A stretch of DNA of 64,000 bases from Sporomusaceae bacterium FL31 (GCA_003990955.1 BIFV01000008.1:179066-243065), one strand, 5' to 3'; positions 55,868 to 63,169 are shown, numbered from the stretch's first letter. Made by a program: numbers and translations. Notes: generated by a model not told the origin, from the sequence alone.

Positions 55868-57388
55868 TTACAACTTAACATTGAGCTGATGACTGCGATC
55901 AACATAGTGAGTATGCAGCAAGCTTTCAGCATGCTCACTTAACGGAGCATGAAGCACTTTTTGATATAAGTCCATCACTTCTTTATTTTGATAGCTGGCC
56001 CGTTTTACAGCCGTACCATCAAGCTTATATAAATTGGCAATTCGTGCCTTACGTACATCATCAGAAGGAGGCAGCGAAGTCCGTGGTTGGCCGCCGCCGC
56101 CAATACACCCACCCGGGCAGGCCATAAATTCAATAAAATGCCAGTCAGACTGATTGCTGCGAACCTTATCCAAAACGACTCGGGCATCGCGCAGTCCATG
56201 ACAGACAGCCACTTTAAGCATCCCGACACTCGGAATCGTCACACTGGCCTCTTTGACTCCCTTTAACCCCCGAACATTGTCCCATTGCAGCAGTTCAGCC
56301 GGTGGCTCTTGCTTGGTTGACAGATAATAAGCAGTCCGGACGGCAGCTTCGGTTACCCCGCCAGTCGCACCAAAAATCACTCCTGCACCCGTGCTTTCCC
56401 CTAATACCGAGTCATAGGCAGTGTCCTCCAAACGATTGAGATCAATCCCATTGGCTTTTAAGATAGTGGCCAGCTCTCTGGTAGTCAAGACGACATCCAC
56501 ATCGCGAATAGCCGGATTGCCGCATTGAACACCAGCAGCATTCATCTCCGGCCGCTGACATTCAAATTTTTTGGCCGTACAGGGCATCACAGCGACTGAA
56601 AAAATCTGTTCCGGTGTCAAACCTTTTTCTTGTGCATAGTATGTTTTAGCCACAGCACCTAACATTTGCTGCGGCGATTTACAGGAAGATAAATGGGGCT
56701 GTAAGTCGGCGTAAAAGTACTCAGAGAACTTAACCCAGCCTGGGCAGCAAGAAGTAAAGTGCGGCAAATGCTCCCCACTGGTCACCCGCTTGATCAGCTC
56801 AGAAGCCTCTTCCATAATGGTAAGATCGGCACTCCAACTGGTATCAAATACCGCATCAAAACCAGCCTTTTTCAAGGCTGTTACCTGTTTTCCCTGTACA
56901 ATACTACCTGGAGGCAGGTTAAATTCTTCGCCCAATGCAACGCGCACGGCTGGTGCTGTCTGGATCACGACATGCTTGTCCGGACTAGAAAGCGCTTCCA
57001 TGACTTTAGCGATATCATTACGCTCAGTGATGGCTCCGGTTGGACACCATAGAGTACATTGCCCGCAATGAATGCAGGTAATATCATTTTTAATGGGCAA
57101 TTCATAATACCCGTATACGGATACCACATTTTTACACACTTCCAGACACTGACCACACAGAATGCATTTGGTGTCATCACGTTCGATGGACGGATTATTA
57201 CGATCAATGGCCACCCGTCCCTTAACCTGAACCGGCCAGCCAGCTGCCACATTATATTGATTGGGCATCCAGCCTTTGCCGCCGGTCGGTTCGCTGGCAC
57301 AGCCGGCTACGACTGCACCAGCCCCGATGACACTGGCTCCGCCCAGAAGCTTTATAAAATTACGTCGCGTAAATTTTTTATCTGTCAT
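55868..57388 (-). CDS. Tat-exported [FeFe] hydrogenase with fused small-subunit domain (module 1)
   Basis: A 506-aa enzyme. A twin-arginine signal (T-R-R-N-F-I-K, 7-13) precedes a hydrophobic run ending V-V-A-G-C, so Cys30 may be lipidated. Two [4Fe-4S] sites have Cys75/78/81/85 and Cys105/108/111/115. H-cluster motifs are T-S-C-C-P-G-W (Cys214/215), M-P-C-T-A-K-K-F-E (Cys270) and A-C-P-G-G-C-I-G-G-G-G-Q-P (Cys424/428). The last ~60 residues (L-L-H-T-H-Y-V-D-R) are a fused small-subunit domain that module 2 encodes separately. Followed by HybA-like and NrfD-like subunits. Predicted location: outer face of the cytoplasmic membrane. Confidence 0.93.
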   Translation of the reverse strand: MTDKKFTRRNFIKLLGGASVIGAGAVVAGCASEPTGGKGWMPNQYNVAAGWPVQVKGRVAIDRNNPSIERDDTKCILCGQCLEVCKNVVSVYGYYELPIKNDITCIHCGQCTLWCPTGAITERNDIAKVMEALSSPDKHVVIQTAPAVRVALGEEFNLPPGSIVQGKQVTALKKAGFDAVFDTSWSADLTIMEEASELIKRVTSGEHLPHFTSCCPGWVKFSEYFYADLQPHLSSCKSPQQMLGAVAKTYYAQEKGLTPEQIFSVAVMPCTAKKFECQRPEMNAAGVQCGNPAIRDVDVVLTTRELATILKANGIDLNRLEDTAYDSVLGESTGAGVIFGATGGVTEAAVRTAYYLSTKQEPPAELLQWDNVRGLKGVKEASVTIPSVGMLKVAVCHGLRDARVVLDKVRSNQSDWHFIEFMACPGGCIGGGGQPRTSLPPSDDVRKARIANLYKLDGTAVKRASYQNKEVMDLYQKVLHAPLSEHAESLLHTHYVDRSHQLNVKL

Positions 57389-57480
57389 ACCGTACTTGCC
57401 CCATTCTACTTATTTTACCTATCCGCAGCAGCACCCAACTATTTTTTTGATCACAACAAATCGCTTCTATGAATGAAGCA

Positions 57481-57514
57481 AAATAAAAAAAACTTTCACA
57501 AGGTTCGGAAAGTT
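57481..57514 (-). terminator. Terminator-like hairpin in the hydrogenase leader, attenuator candidate
   Basis: AACTTTC and GAAAGTT (7-bp stem) are followed on the minus strand by eight T residues, about 100 bases upstream of the Tat-hydrogenase start and 25 bases after its predicted transcription start. No minus-strand gene ends here, so regulated read-through is plausible. Confidence 0.5.
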
Positions 57515-57544
57515 GGGGCCAATCATTACTTAAAATATATACTT

Positions 57545-57573
57545 AAGATAATTAAAAAACTAGCACTTGTCAA
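57545..57573 (-). promoter_or_regulatory. Promoter of the module-1 hydrogenase operon
   Basis: On the minus strand, perfect TTGACA (-35) and TATCTT (-10) are separated by 17 bases. Predicted start near 57538, giving a leader of about 150 bases. Confidence 0.6.
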
Positions 57574-57614
57574 TAATAAGTTAATATGTATACCTTTTTA
57601 GTAAATTTCGTATA

Positions 57615-57632
57615 TTGTGAAAAATTTGACAT
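57615..57632. promoter_or_regulatory. Rex-like redox operator candidate
   Basis: TTGTGAA-AAAT-TTGACAT matches the Rex (NADH-sensing repressor) pattern TTGTGAA-N4-TTCACAA at 12 of 14 arm positions. It lies about 80 bases upstream of the predicted hydrogenase transcription start. Rex control of hydrogenases is known in other anaerobes; here it is inference. Confidence 0.4.
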
Positions 57633-57725
57633 TGAACAAAAATATTATGCGAATCGCTTATCACGAGTGAATGTTTTTCTCTGTTCCTGGGTATACTGTT
57701 ACTATGTAGAAGCAGGAGGATGATC

Positions 57726-57938
57726 ATGAACATCAATTCTATTGAAATGGTTGGTCAAATTGCTGATCTAAAAGAAGTTGATTATAAAAACACCTTGGCT
57801 GTTGCGACGCTCATCGAACTACTCATCGAGAAAGGCATCATCACCCGTAGCGAATTCAGCCAAAAAGCCCGTGAGCTTGAGCTGGCCACCGAGGCTGAAA
57901 TCACTTTAATGCGCCGCTGCAAATCGATAGAAAAATGA
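57726..57938 (+). CDS. Uncharacterised 70-aa helical protein
   Basis: A small, mostly helical acidic protein: M-N-I-N-S-I-E-M-V-G, then a central L-I-E-L-L-I-E-K-G-I-I-T segment and an E-L-E-L-A-T-E-A-E-I end. Not recognised as a known family. The ATG at 57720 touches AGGAGG, so the ATG six bases on (57726) is preferred. A possible promoter 30 bases upstream (TGAATG, 17-18 bases, TATACTG) has a forespore-like look, but a weak sigma-A reading is also possible. It ends at a bidirectional terminator shared with hpf. Confidence 0.7.
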   Translation: MNINSIEMVGQIADLKEVDYKNTLAVATLIELLIEKGIITRSEFSQKARELELATEAEITLMRRCKSIEK

Positions 57939-57965
57939 ATATTAGCCATCGTCTCATGTTTCACA

Positions 57966-58008
57966 AAAAATAGTCCGTACCACCAGAGGTGATACGGACT
58001 ATTGATTT
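57966..58008. terminator. Bidirectional intrinsic terminator
   Basis: ATAGTCCGTACCACC pairs with GGTGATACGGACTAT around a short loop, with A-runs on the left and T-runs on the right. It can end both the 70-aa gene (plus) and hpf (minus). Confidence 0.85.
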
Positions 58009-58020
58009 TATATTGAATTT

Positions 58021-58557
58021 TTAAAATTCTGGTTCGATTAAGCCATAGGCTCCATCTCTGCGACGGTAAACCACATTAACTTCCTCAGTCTCCGAGTTGG
58101 TGAACACATAGAAATCATGATTGATCAGGTTCATTTGCATGATGGCTTCCTGAACATCCATTGGTTTTACAGCAAAACGCTTGGTTTTGACTAGTGGGAA
58201 ATCATCGCCATCCAAAGCTGGTGTCAGTGAGCTTGCCGCTAAATCTGGCTTAAGTATTCCTGCCCGTAATTTGCGAGCAAGTTTTGTTTTATATTTTTCA
58301 ATTTGCTTTTCCAGCTTATCAATAACAAGGTCAATTGATGCGTACATGTCTGTAGTTGACTCTTCGCCTCTCAACAGCATGCCATTCAACGGAACTGTTA
58401 CTTCAACAATGTGACGGCCTTTTTCAACAGTCAGGATTACGGTAATTTCGCCAACGGAGTCAAAGTATTTGGTGACTTTGCCCACCCGTTTTTCTACATA
58501 GTCTTTTAATGCTGGTGTAATTTCAATGTTTTTTCCTCTTACTGTAAATGTTGCCAT
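58021..58557 (-). CDS. hpf: Long ribosome hibernation promoting factor
   Basis: A 178-aa long-form HPF: N-terminal RaiA/S30AE domain (1-100) and C-terminal dimerisation domain (about 120-178, with F-Y-V-F-x-N and V-V-Y-R-R-R-D-G-x-Y-G-L-I). It joins ribosomes into inactive 100S dimers. ATG 58566 is too close to AAGGGG; 58557 is the better start. A sigma-H-like promoter lies upstream. Confidence 0.95.
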   Translation of the reverse strand: MATFTVRGKNIEITPALKDYVEKRVGKVTKYFDSVGEITVILTVEKGRHIVEVTVPLNGMLLRGEESTTDMYASIDLVIDKLEKQIEKYKTKLARKLRAGILKPDLAASSLTPALDGDDFPLVKTKRFAVKPMDVQEAIMQMNLINHDFYVFTNSETEEVNVVYRRRDGAYGLIEPEF

Positions 58558-58594
58558 AGTACCCATCCCCTTTCCTGTATCCTATAGTAATATT

Positions 58595-58619
58595 ATTCTC
58601 CAAAAATCAAAAAAATCCT
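58595..58619 (-). promoter_or_regulatory. Sigma-H-like promoter of hpf
   Basis: On the minus strand AGGATTT, 11 bases, GGAGAAT matches the sigma-H pattern (AGGAwwW, N11-12, RnnGAAT). The B. subtilis homologue of hpf is known to be sigma-H and sigma-B dependent. It lies about 40 bases upstream of the start codon. Confidence 0.5.
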
Positions 58620-58682
58620 ATCAAAAGGTTGCAAATATTTAGACAAATTTATTAACATTGAAAAACATCGTTCTCTCAAAAT

Positions 58683-58710
58683 TAAAAGCCCGGCTATCAA
58701 TAAGCCGGGC
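58683..58710 (-). terminator. Intrinsic terminator of csp
   Basis: GCCCGGCT and AGCCGGGC form an 8-bp stem, followed by TTTTAATTTT on the minus strand, about 20 bases after the cold-shock stop. Confidence 0.85.
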
Positions 58711-58730
58711 ATGATAACGTTTTTATTTAA

Positions 58731-58931
58731 TTAAGCTGACTTTGTAACGTTAGCAGCTTGAGGGCCACGAGCGCCTTCAACGATGTCAAACTCTACGGAT
58801 TGACCTTCAGTTAAAGTTTTGAAACCTTGGTCTTGGATTGCGGAGAAATGAACGAATACATCGCCACCGTCTTCTCTCTCAATAAAACCATAACCTTTTT
58901 CTGCGCTGAACCATTTAACTTTACCAATCAT
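58731..58931 (-). CDS. Cold-shock protein, CspA family
   Basis: A 66-aa single cold-shock domain: [12 protein letters not shown]1 K-G-Y-G-F-I and RNP2 V-F-V-H-F. It binds single-stranded RNA/DNA and melts mRNA structure. A longer frame runs to 59000, but AGGAGG nine bases before ATG 58931 and the standard N-terminus settle the start. It has its own strong promoter (58991-59019) and a terminator. Confidence 0.96.
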   Translation of the reverse strand: MIGKVKWFSAEKGYGFIEREDGGDVFVHFSAIQDQGFKTLTEGQSVEFDIVEGARGPQAANVTKSA

Positions 58932-58990
58932 GTTGAAACTCCTCCTAGAAAAAATAAACTGGCGCACCATATTTCTGGGCCACGAGTATG

Positions 58991-59019
58991 AGTATAACAC
59001 TTCTGGTTATAATTGTCAA
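58991..59019 (-). promoter_or_regulatory. Strong promoter of csp
   Basis: On the minus strand, perfect TTGACA and TATACT are separated by 17 bases, giving a ~55-base leader. The site lies in the ~100-base gap after glnQ, which has no terminator of its own. Confidence 0.75.
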
Positions 59020-59030
59020 TGAATACCAGC

Positions 59031-59750
59031 TTATAATATTTTGGAGAGAAATGACTTGGTACGTTCTTCATGCGCATGACTAAAGATCGCGTCTGGGGTT
59101 CCCTCTTCCACAATTCTACCCTCATCCATAAAAATAACCCGGTCGCCAACTTCACGGGCAAAGCCCATTTCATGGGTGACCACGACCATGGTCATCCCCT
59201 CACGAGCCAGTGTCTTCATAACCTCAAGCACTTCATTCACCATTTCCGGATCAAGAGCCGACGTAGGCTCATCAAACAACATGACTTTAGGACGCATAGC
59301 CAGCGCTCTGGCAATCGCCACCCGCTGCTGCTGCCCGCCGGAAAGCTGCTCCGGATAAGCGTTGGCTTTGTCGGCTAAGCCGACTTTCACTAATAAGTCG
59401 AGCGCCACTTTCGCAGCGTCTGCTTTAGGCATTTTGCGCACCTGGATAGGCGCTAGCGTAATATTTTCTAATACTGACATATGAGGAAAAAGATTAAACC
59501 GTTGAAAAACCATCCCGACTTCTTCGCGAACCTTGTTAATATTGGATTCGTTCGTAAGTGGAATCCCATCAACAACAATTTCGCCTTCGGTAGGCTCTTC
59601 CAGATAATTAATACAGCGCAATAACGTACTTTTACCAGATCCGCTCGGCCCGATGACCACAACGACTTCTTTTTCCTTTACAGCCGCGTCAATGCCTTTG
59701 AGGACATGCAACTCACCAAATTTTTTATGAATATTCTTAATGCTTATCAT
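59031..59750 (-). CDS. Polar amino-acid ABC transporter ATP-binding protein (GlnQ-like)
   Basis: A 239-aa ABC ATPase: Walker [10 protein letters not shown] (34-42), signature L-S-G-G-Q-Q-Q-R, Walker B V-M-L-F-D-E-P. It belongs to the GlnQ/HisP polar amino-acid group and pairs with the permease gene, whose end overlaps its start by 14 bases. Confidence 0.9.
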   Translation of the reverse strand: MISIKNIHKKFGELHVLKGIDAAVKEKEVVVVIGPSGSGKSTLLRCINYLEEPTEGEIVVDGIPLTNESNINKVREEVGMVFQRFNLFPHMSVLENITLAPIQVRKMPKADAAKVALDLLVKVGLADKANAYPEQLSGGQQQRVAIARALAMRPKVMLFDEPTSALDPEMVNEVLEVMKTLAREGMTMVVVTHEMGFAREVGDRVIFMDEGRIVEEGTPDAIFSHAHEERTKSFLSKIL

Positions 59751-60402
59751 CGATCTTGTACCTCCGCTCCAGATAATCCACTAAGCGGGAAATCGTTAAT
59801 GTCATAATCAAATAAATAAACGCAACTGTCAGCCAAATTTCAAAAGAGCCATAAGTACGGGCAATAATTAACTGACCCCGACGAGTCAATTCTTCAAAGC
59901 CAATGACTGAAACCAGAGACGAGTCTTTCAACATAGCAATAAACTCGTTACCTAACGGCGGAATAATCCGTTTAAAAGCCTGAGGCAAAATGATATAGCG
60001 CATGGTTTGAGCCCAAGTCATTCCCAGCGAGCGGCCGGCTTCCATTTGCCCCTTGTCAATAGACTGAATACCAGCCCGGAAAATCTCGGCTACATAGGCC
60101 CCACTATTAATACTGCATGCCGTAATCGCGGCAATAAACGGGTCAATTCGCGCTCCCACAATCATGGGCAACGCAAAATATATAATAAATATCTGAACAA
60201 GCAGCGGAGTTCCACGGATAAAATCGACATAAATTCCGGCTAATAATTTAACAGGCCAAAGTTTGGATAAGCGTGCGATACCGACAAACATCCCGATTAA
60301 CAGACCAAAGCTCACACTCAGCGCACTGATCTGAATGGTGACGCCTGCTCCCATTAATAACAACGGAAAGGAACGGAGAACTAAATCGAAATCAAAATTC
60401 AT
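59737..60402 (-). CDS. Polar amino-acid ABC transporter permease (GlnP-like)
   Basis: A 221-aa permease with five predicted helices and the EAA loop E-A-G-R-S-L-G-M-T near 140. It would form a homodimer with GlnQ. No binding protein lies directly adjacent; two candidate binding proteins follow the intergenic gap upstream, each with its own terminator. Confidence 0.9.
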   Translation of the reverse strand: MNFDFDLVLRSFPLLLMGAGVTIQISALSVSFGLLIGMFVGIARLSKLWPVKLLAGIYVDFIRGTPLLVQIFIIYFALPMIVGARIDPFIAAITACSINSGAYVAEIFRAGIQSIDKGQMEAGRSLGMTWAQTMRYIILPQAFKRIIPPLGNEFIAMLKDSSLVSVIGFEELTRRGQLIIARTYGSFEIWLTVAFIYLIMTLTISRLVDYLERRYKIDDKH

Positions 60403-60546
60403 TCACTTTCACCCTTAATGATAAAATTAATAATTAACAGCTTTTATTGAATATTAATACACATAATGATTATATGCACATGGAAAGGACATGTCAACCC
60501 TTTATTCTCCCTCCTATCACCCTTGGAATTTGTCAGGTGTCGACAA

Positions 60547-60585
60547 ATAAAAAAGCTTAAGGCGTACCCTATACGCCCTAAGCTT
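60547..60585 (-). terminator. Intrinsic terminator upstream of glnP
   Basis: AAGCTTAGGGCGTA pairs with TACGCCTTAAGCTT (one bulge), followed on the minus strand by TTTTTTATT. It lies between the binding-protein gene 2 terminator and glnP. Confidence 0.8.
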
Positions 60586-60646
60586 CTTCGCTACTATATG
60601 AAATATATTATAACCTATAATCCCGTCCCTGTGCATCAATAACTTT
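60547..60646 (-). ncRNA. Candidate small RNA (~100 nt)
   Basis: A promoter-like pair (TTGTAT at 60676-60681, 17 bases, TATAAA at 60653-60658, minus strand) is followed about 100 bases on by a strong intrinsic terminator whose stem starts AAGCTTAGGGCGTA and ends in TTTTTTATT. No coding frame is convincing. It could equally be leftover or an attenuator for glnP. Confidence 0.3.
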
Positions 60647-60765
60647 TTTCTCTTTATAAATATACTGTATTATGAATACAAAAACTCATACTGCATTTCC
60701 TCCACGTACTAGCAAATGTCCATCGAGAATACGCCATCGACAAATACTCAATGCTTTTCACCCAA

Positions 60766-60796
60766 AACAAAAACTGGCGCAAACTTTACGCCAGTT
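60766..60796 (-). terminator. Intrinsic terminator of binding-protein gene 2
   Basis: AACTGGCG and CGCCAGTT form a perfect 8-bp stem around nine bases, followed by TTTTTG on the minus strand. Confidence 0.85.
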
Positions 60797-60805
60797 CTCA
60801 ACCTT

Positions 60806-61576
60806 TTATTCAGGTTTTTTACCAAACCATTTCACATAGATTTTTTCATATTCGCCGTTTTTCTTTAATTCATCCAAGGCTTTATTGATCTTCTCGTTTA
60901 ATTCAGTGTTTTTCTTAGCAGTTGCAATGCCATAATCTTCTGAGTTAGCAACTTCACCAACTAACTTAGCATCTTTGGCACCAGTTTTCGTTAAATAATA
61001 AGCATTAACAGGAAGATCATTCACAACAGCATCAACGCCATTGTTTTTAAGTTCCATATAGGCTTCAGAGTTACTGTTAAACTCACGGACTTGGGCATTC
61101 TTGATTTTGCGGGCTTCTTCAGCAGAAGTAGTGCCGATTTGAACCGCAATGCGTTTGCCTTCTAGATCTTTAAAACTATTGATGCTGTTATTGCTGCTAT
61201 TCACCACAATGGATAAACCAGACTTATAGTACGGTTTGGAAAAATTAACTTTTTTAGCACGCTCGTCAGTAATGGTCATAGCGGATGCAATCATATCAAT
61301 GTTGCCAGCGTCAAGCGCCGGAATTAAGCCATCAAAGCCAATGTTTTGAATTTGCACTTCATAGCCGATCTGCTTACCAATGGCTTTAGCTAAGTCGATA
61401 TCAAAGCCCACATAATCTTTACTGGTTTCATCCTGGAACTCAAAAGGTGGAAATGTTGTTTCAGCACCGACTTTAAGTACCTTCGCTGTCGATGTATTGG
61501 TCTGTTTTCCGCAACCCATCAGACCTACAGTTAAGACTAAAACAACGAATAACAATGTCGCTATTTTTTTAGACAA
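60806..61576 (-). CDS. Amino-acid ABC transporter substrate-binding lipoprotein 2
   Basis: A 256-aa lipoprotein (lipobox L-M-G-C, cysteine near 22) of the polar amino-acid binding family (SBP_bac_3). It shares the F-P-P-F-E-F-Q, F-D-G-L-I-P-A-L-D-A-G-N-I-D-M and E-D-Y-G-I-A-T-A-K-K segments with binding protein 1. The start is TTG at 61576, eight bases after AGGGGG. It probably feeds the GlnP/GlnQ pair; ligand unknown. Ends with its own terminator. Confidence 0.9.
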   Translation of the reverse strand: MSKKIATLLFVVLVLTVGLMGCGKQTNTSTAKVLKVGAETTFPPFEFQDETSKDYVGFDIDLAKAIGKQIGYEVQIQNIGFDGLIPALDAGNIDMIASAMTITDERAKKVNFSKPYYKSGLSIVVNSSNNSINSFKDLEGKRIAVQIGTTSAEEARKIKNAQVREFNSNSEAYMELKNNGVDAVVNDLPVNAYYLTKTGAKDAKLVGEVANSEDYGIATAKKNTELNEKINKALDELKKNGEYEKIYVKWFGKKPE

Positions 61577-61742
61577 AATTTGTACCCCCTATATGTATTT
61601 CTTCATTCATTATACTATAAATATAATACACAGCAAATACAGGCTATGCTCAAATGCCTTCATATTGTTAGATAAATCTGAATCATATGCTATTTCCTTG
61701 CAATCCCTGTGAAATCCCCTCATTAGCTGTCCGATTCTTTAT

Positions 61743-61772
61743 TCTGTAGCCCTCTGCATACTCTGCGGTATC
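61743..61772. repeat. Degenerate palindromic repeat family, half copy G
   Basis: TCTGTAGCCCTCTGCATACT (continuing to CTCTGCGGTATC) resembles one degenerate arm of the repeat family in reverse orientation. No partner arm is evident. Weak call. Confidence 0.35.
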
Positions 61773-61784
61773 CGTTCCTTTAAA

Positions 61785-61815
61785 TAAAAAAACCGGCGTG
61801 ATCACTCACGCCGGT
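61785..61815 (-). terminator. Intrinsic terminator of binding-protein gene 1
   Basis: ACCGGCGTGA and TCACGCCGGT form a perfect 10-bp stem around a four-base loop, followed by seven T residues on the minus strand. Confidence 0.9.
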
Positions 61816-61826
61816 CTGCTTATAGG

Positions 61827-62606
61827 TTATTCAGGCTTTTTGCCAAACCATTTTACATAGATTTTTTCATATTCGCCGTTTTTCTTCAAGTCTTCCAAAG
61901 CTTTGGAAATTTTTTCGCTTAGCTCAGTGTTTTTCTTCGCTGTTGCGATGCCATAATCTTCAGAAGTCAGACGGTCACCAACAGTTTTAGCATCTTTGTT
62001 GCCGCCTTGAGCAAGATAATATTCATTAACTGGCATATCGTTAATCACTGCGTCTACGCCGCCAGCTTTAAGTTCCATAATCGCTTCTGGAGCTGTATTG
62101 AACTCACGAATTTTAGCATTCTTGATTTTTTTAGCTTCATCAGCACCAGTAGTACCAATTTGCACAGCGATATTCTTGCCTTCAAGATCTTTGAAAGATT
62201 TTATGCTATCATTGCTGTTTTTAACAACCATAGTTAACCCGGATTTGTAGTAAGGCTTGGAGAAATTAACTTTTTGCGCCCGTTCATCCGTGATGGTCAT
62301 TGCGGAAATAACCATATCAATGTTGCCGGCTTCCAACGCAGGAATAAGTCCATCAAAGTTCATGCTTTGAATTTGAACTTCTGCGCCCATTTGCTTACCA
62401 ATGGCTTTGATTAAGTCCATATCAAACCCAACATACTCTTTTGTTTTCTCATCTTGGAACTCAAATGGAGCAAAAGCAGTATCCGAACCAACTTTTAGCA
62501 CCTTAGCTTGAGCAGCTGGCTGCTGTTTTTGACCGCCACAGCCTGCCAAACCAAGTGCCAATAGAAACATGCCCAACACAATAAGGGCTATCACCTTTTT
62601 CGACAC
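61827..62606 (-). CDS. Amino-acid ABC transporter substrate-binding lipoprotein 1
   Basis: A 259-aa lipoprotein (lipobox L-A-G-C) of the polar amino-acid binding family, paralogous to binding protein 2 (F-A-P-F-E-F-Q, F-D-G-L-I-P-A-L-E-A-G-N-I-D-M). The frame runs to 62639, but GAGGGGG eight bases before GTG 62606 sets the start. Upstream lie a promoter-like TTGATT/TATAAT pair around 62647-62676 and a phased AAAGTGTCA array (62747-62788). The ligand is unknown. Confidence 0.9.
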   Translation of the reverse strand: MSKKVIALIVLGMFLLALGLAGCGGQKQQPAAQAKVLKVGSDTAFAPFEFQDEKTKEYVGFDMDLIKAIGKQMGAEVQIQSMNFDGLIPALEAGNIDMVISAMTITDERAQKVNFSKPYYKSGLTMVVKNSNDSIKSFKDLEGKNIAVQIGTTGADEAKKIKNAKIREFNTAPEAIMELKAGGVDAVINDMPVNEYYLAQGGNKDAKTVGDRLTSEDYGIATAKKNTELSEKISKALEDLKKNGEYEKIYVKWFGKKPE

Positions 62607-62746
62607 AATAAGTACCCCCTCAAAAATATGGTATTGCATTCACATAAATAATTATACATAGTTCATGTATTATCAATCAAGTACTTTTTTACATTATAGC
62701 GCTACAAAATGGACAGTATTCATTATTCATTCGGGTTTTCAATCGA

Positions 62747-62788
62747 AAAGTGTCAATTAATTGACAGTAAAGTGTCAAAAAAGTGTCA
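62747..62788. promoter_or_regulatory. Phased AAAGTGTCA repeat array with a perfect palindrome
   Basis: AAAGTGTCA occurs at 62747, 62769 and 62780 in one orientation, spaced 22 and 11 bases apart. TGTCAATTAATTGACA (62751-62766) is a perfect 16-base palindrome that includes the first copy. The helical phasing suggests a regulator-binding array upstream of binding-protein gene 1. Confidence 0.5.
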
Positions 62789-62790
62789 TG

Positions 62791-62818
62791 AAAAGTAAAA
62801 AGCCCGGAATATCCGGGC
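62791..62818 (-). terminator. Intrinsic terminator of the zinc-ribbon gene
   Basis: GCCCGGA and TCCGGGC form a perfect 7-bp stem around ATA, followed by TTTTTACTTTT on the minus strand. Confidence 0.85.
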
Positions 62819-62852
62819 GTTATCTACAACAATCTTAATTTGTCAGGTTTGG

Positions 62853-63140
62853 TTATTTATTCGAACTAAAACAATCACGGCAATAAATAGGACGGTCATT
62901 GCGAGGCTTGAAAGGTACTTGAGTCGTAACACCACATTGCGCACAAACAACTTGGTGCATTTCACGTTGTGGACGAGAGTCGCCACCTTCACGGCTGCGT
63001 TTTTTTGCATCGCGGCAACTGCGGCAACGTGCTGGTTCGTTTTCAAAGCCTTTTTCTACGTAAAACTCTTGCTCACCTGCTGTGAAAACGAAATCTGATC
63101 CACAGTCTTTGCACTTAAGAGTTCTGTCCTGGAAAGCCAT
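62853..63140 (-). CDS. Zinc-ribbon protein with two CxxC pairs
   Basis: A 95-aa protein with four CxxC pairs: C-K-D-C and C-R-S-C in the first zinc ribbon (about 10-45), and C-A-Q-C and C-R-D-C in the second (about 66-90). The middle is rich in Arg, Ser and Gly. It belongs to the small zf-trcl / CxxC-x17-CxxC class, possibly RNA- or DNA-binding; function unknown. A structured RNA with its own promoter lies directly upstream (63170-63408) and may be its leader. GGTGAGGGG precedes the ATG. Confidence 0.85.
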   Translation of the reverse strand: MAFQDRTLKCKDCGSDFVFTAGEQEFYVEKGFENEPARCRSCRDAKKRSREGGDSRPQREMHQVVCAQCGVTTQVPFKPRNDRPIYCRDCFSSNK

Positions 63141-63169
63141 TAAAGAAATCCCCTCACCTTTTGATTTTT

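Larger units (their letters stand above)
57389..57719. other. Regulatory intergenic region between hydrogenase operon and the 70-aa gene
   Basis: This 330-base divergent region has no gene. It contains a minus-strand promoter (57545-57573), a leader hairpin with T-run (57481-57514), a Rex-like inverted repeat (57615-57632) and a weak plus-strand promoter for the 70-aa protein. Confidence 0.6.
60403..60805. other. 402-base intergenic region between glnP and binding protein 2
   Basis: It contains the terminator of binding-protein gene 2 (60766-60796), then about 100 bases with a possible promoter (60653-60681), then a second strong terminator (60547-60585) with no gene before it, then the glnP leader. 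A micro-frame with Shine-Dalgarno sequence (GGAGG, ATG at about 60704) is only eight to eleven codons long and is not called. Confidence 0.6.

Noticed and set aside
55854..55938. Longer start of the HybA-like subunit giving a lipoprotein-like N-terminus
   Set aside because: The extension is read through the 3' end of the hydrogenase gene in another frame, begins at GTG 55938 with no ribosome binding site, and its M-L-S-C box is a poor lipobox.
60640..60715. Micro-ORF with GGAGG upstream and a K-V-I-D-A-Q-G-R-D-Y-R-L reading in another frame
   Set aside because: Frames of 8-11 codons end at once, and the longer reading has no start codon in frame. Possibly a decayed small gene.
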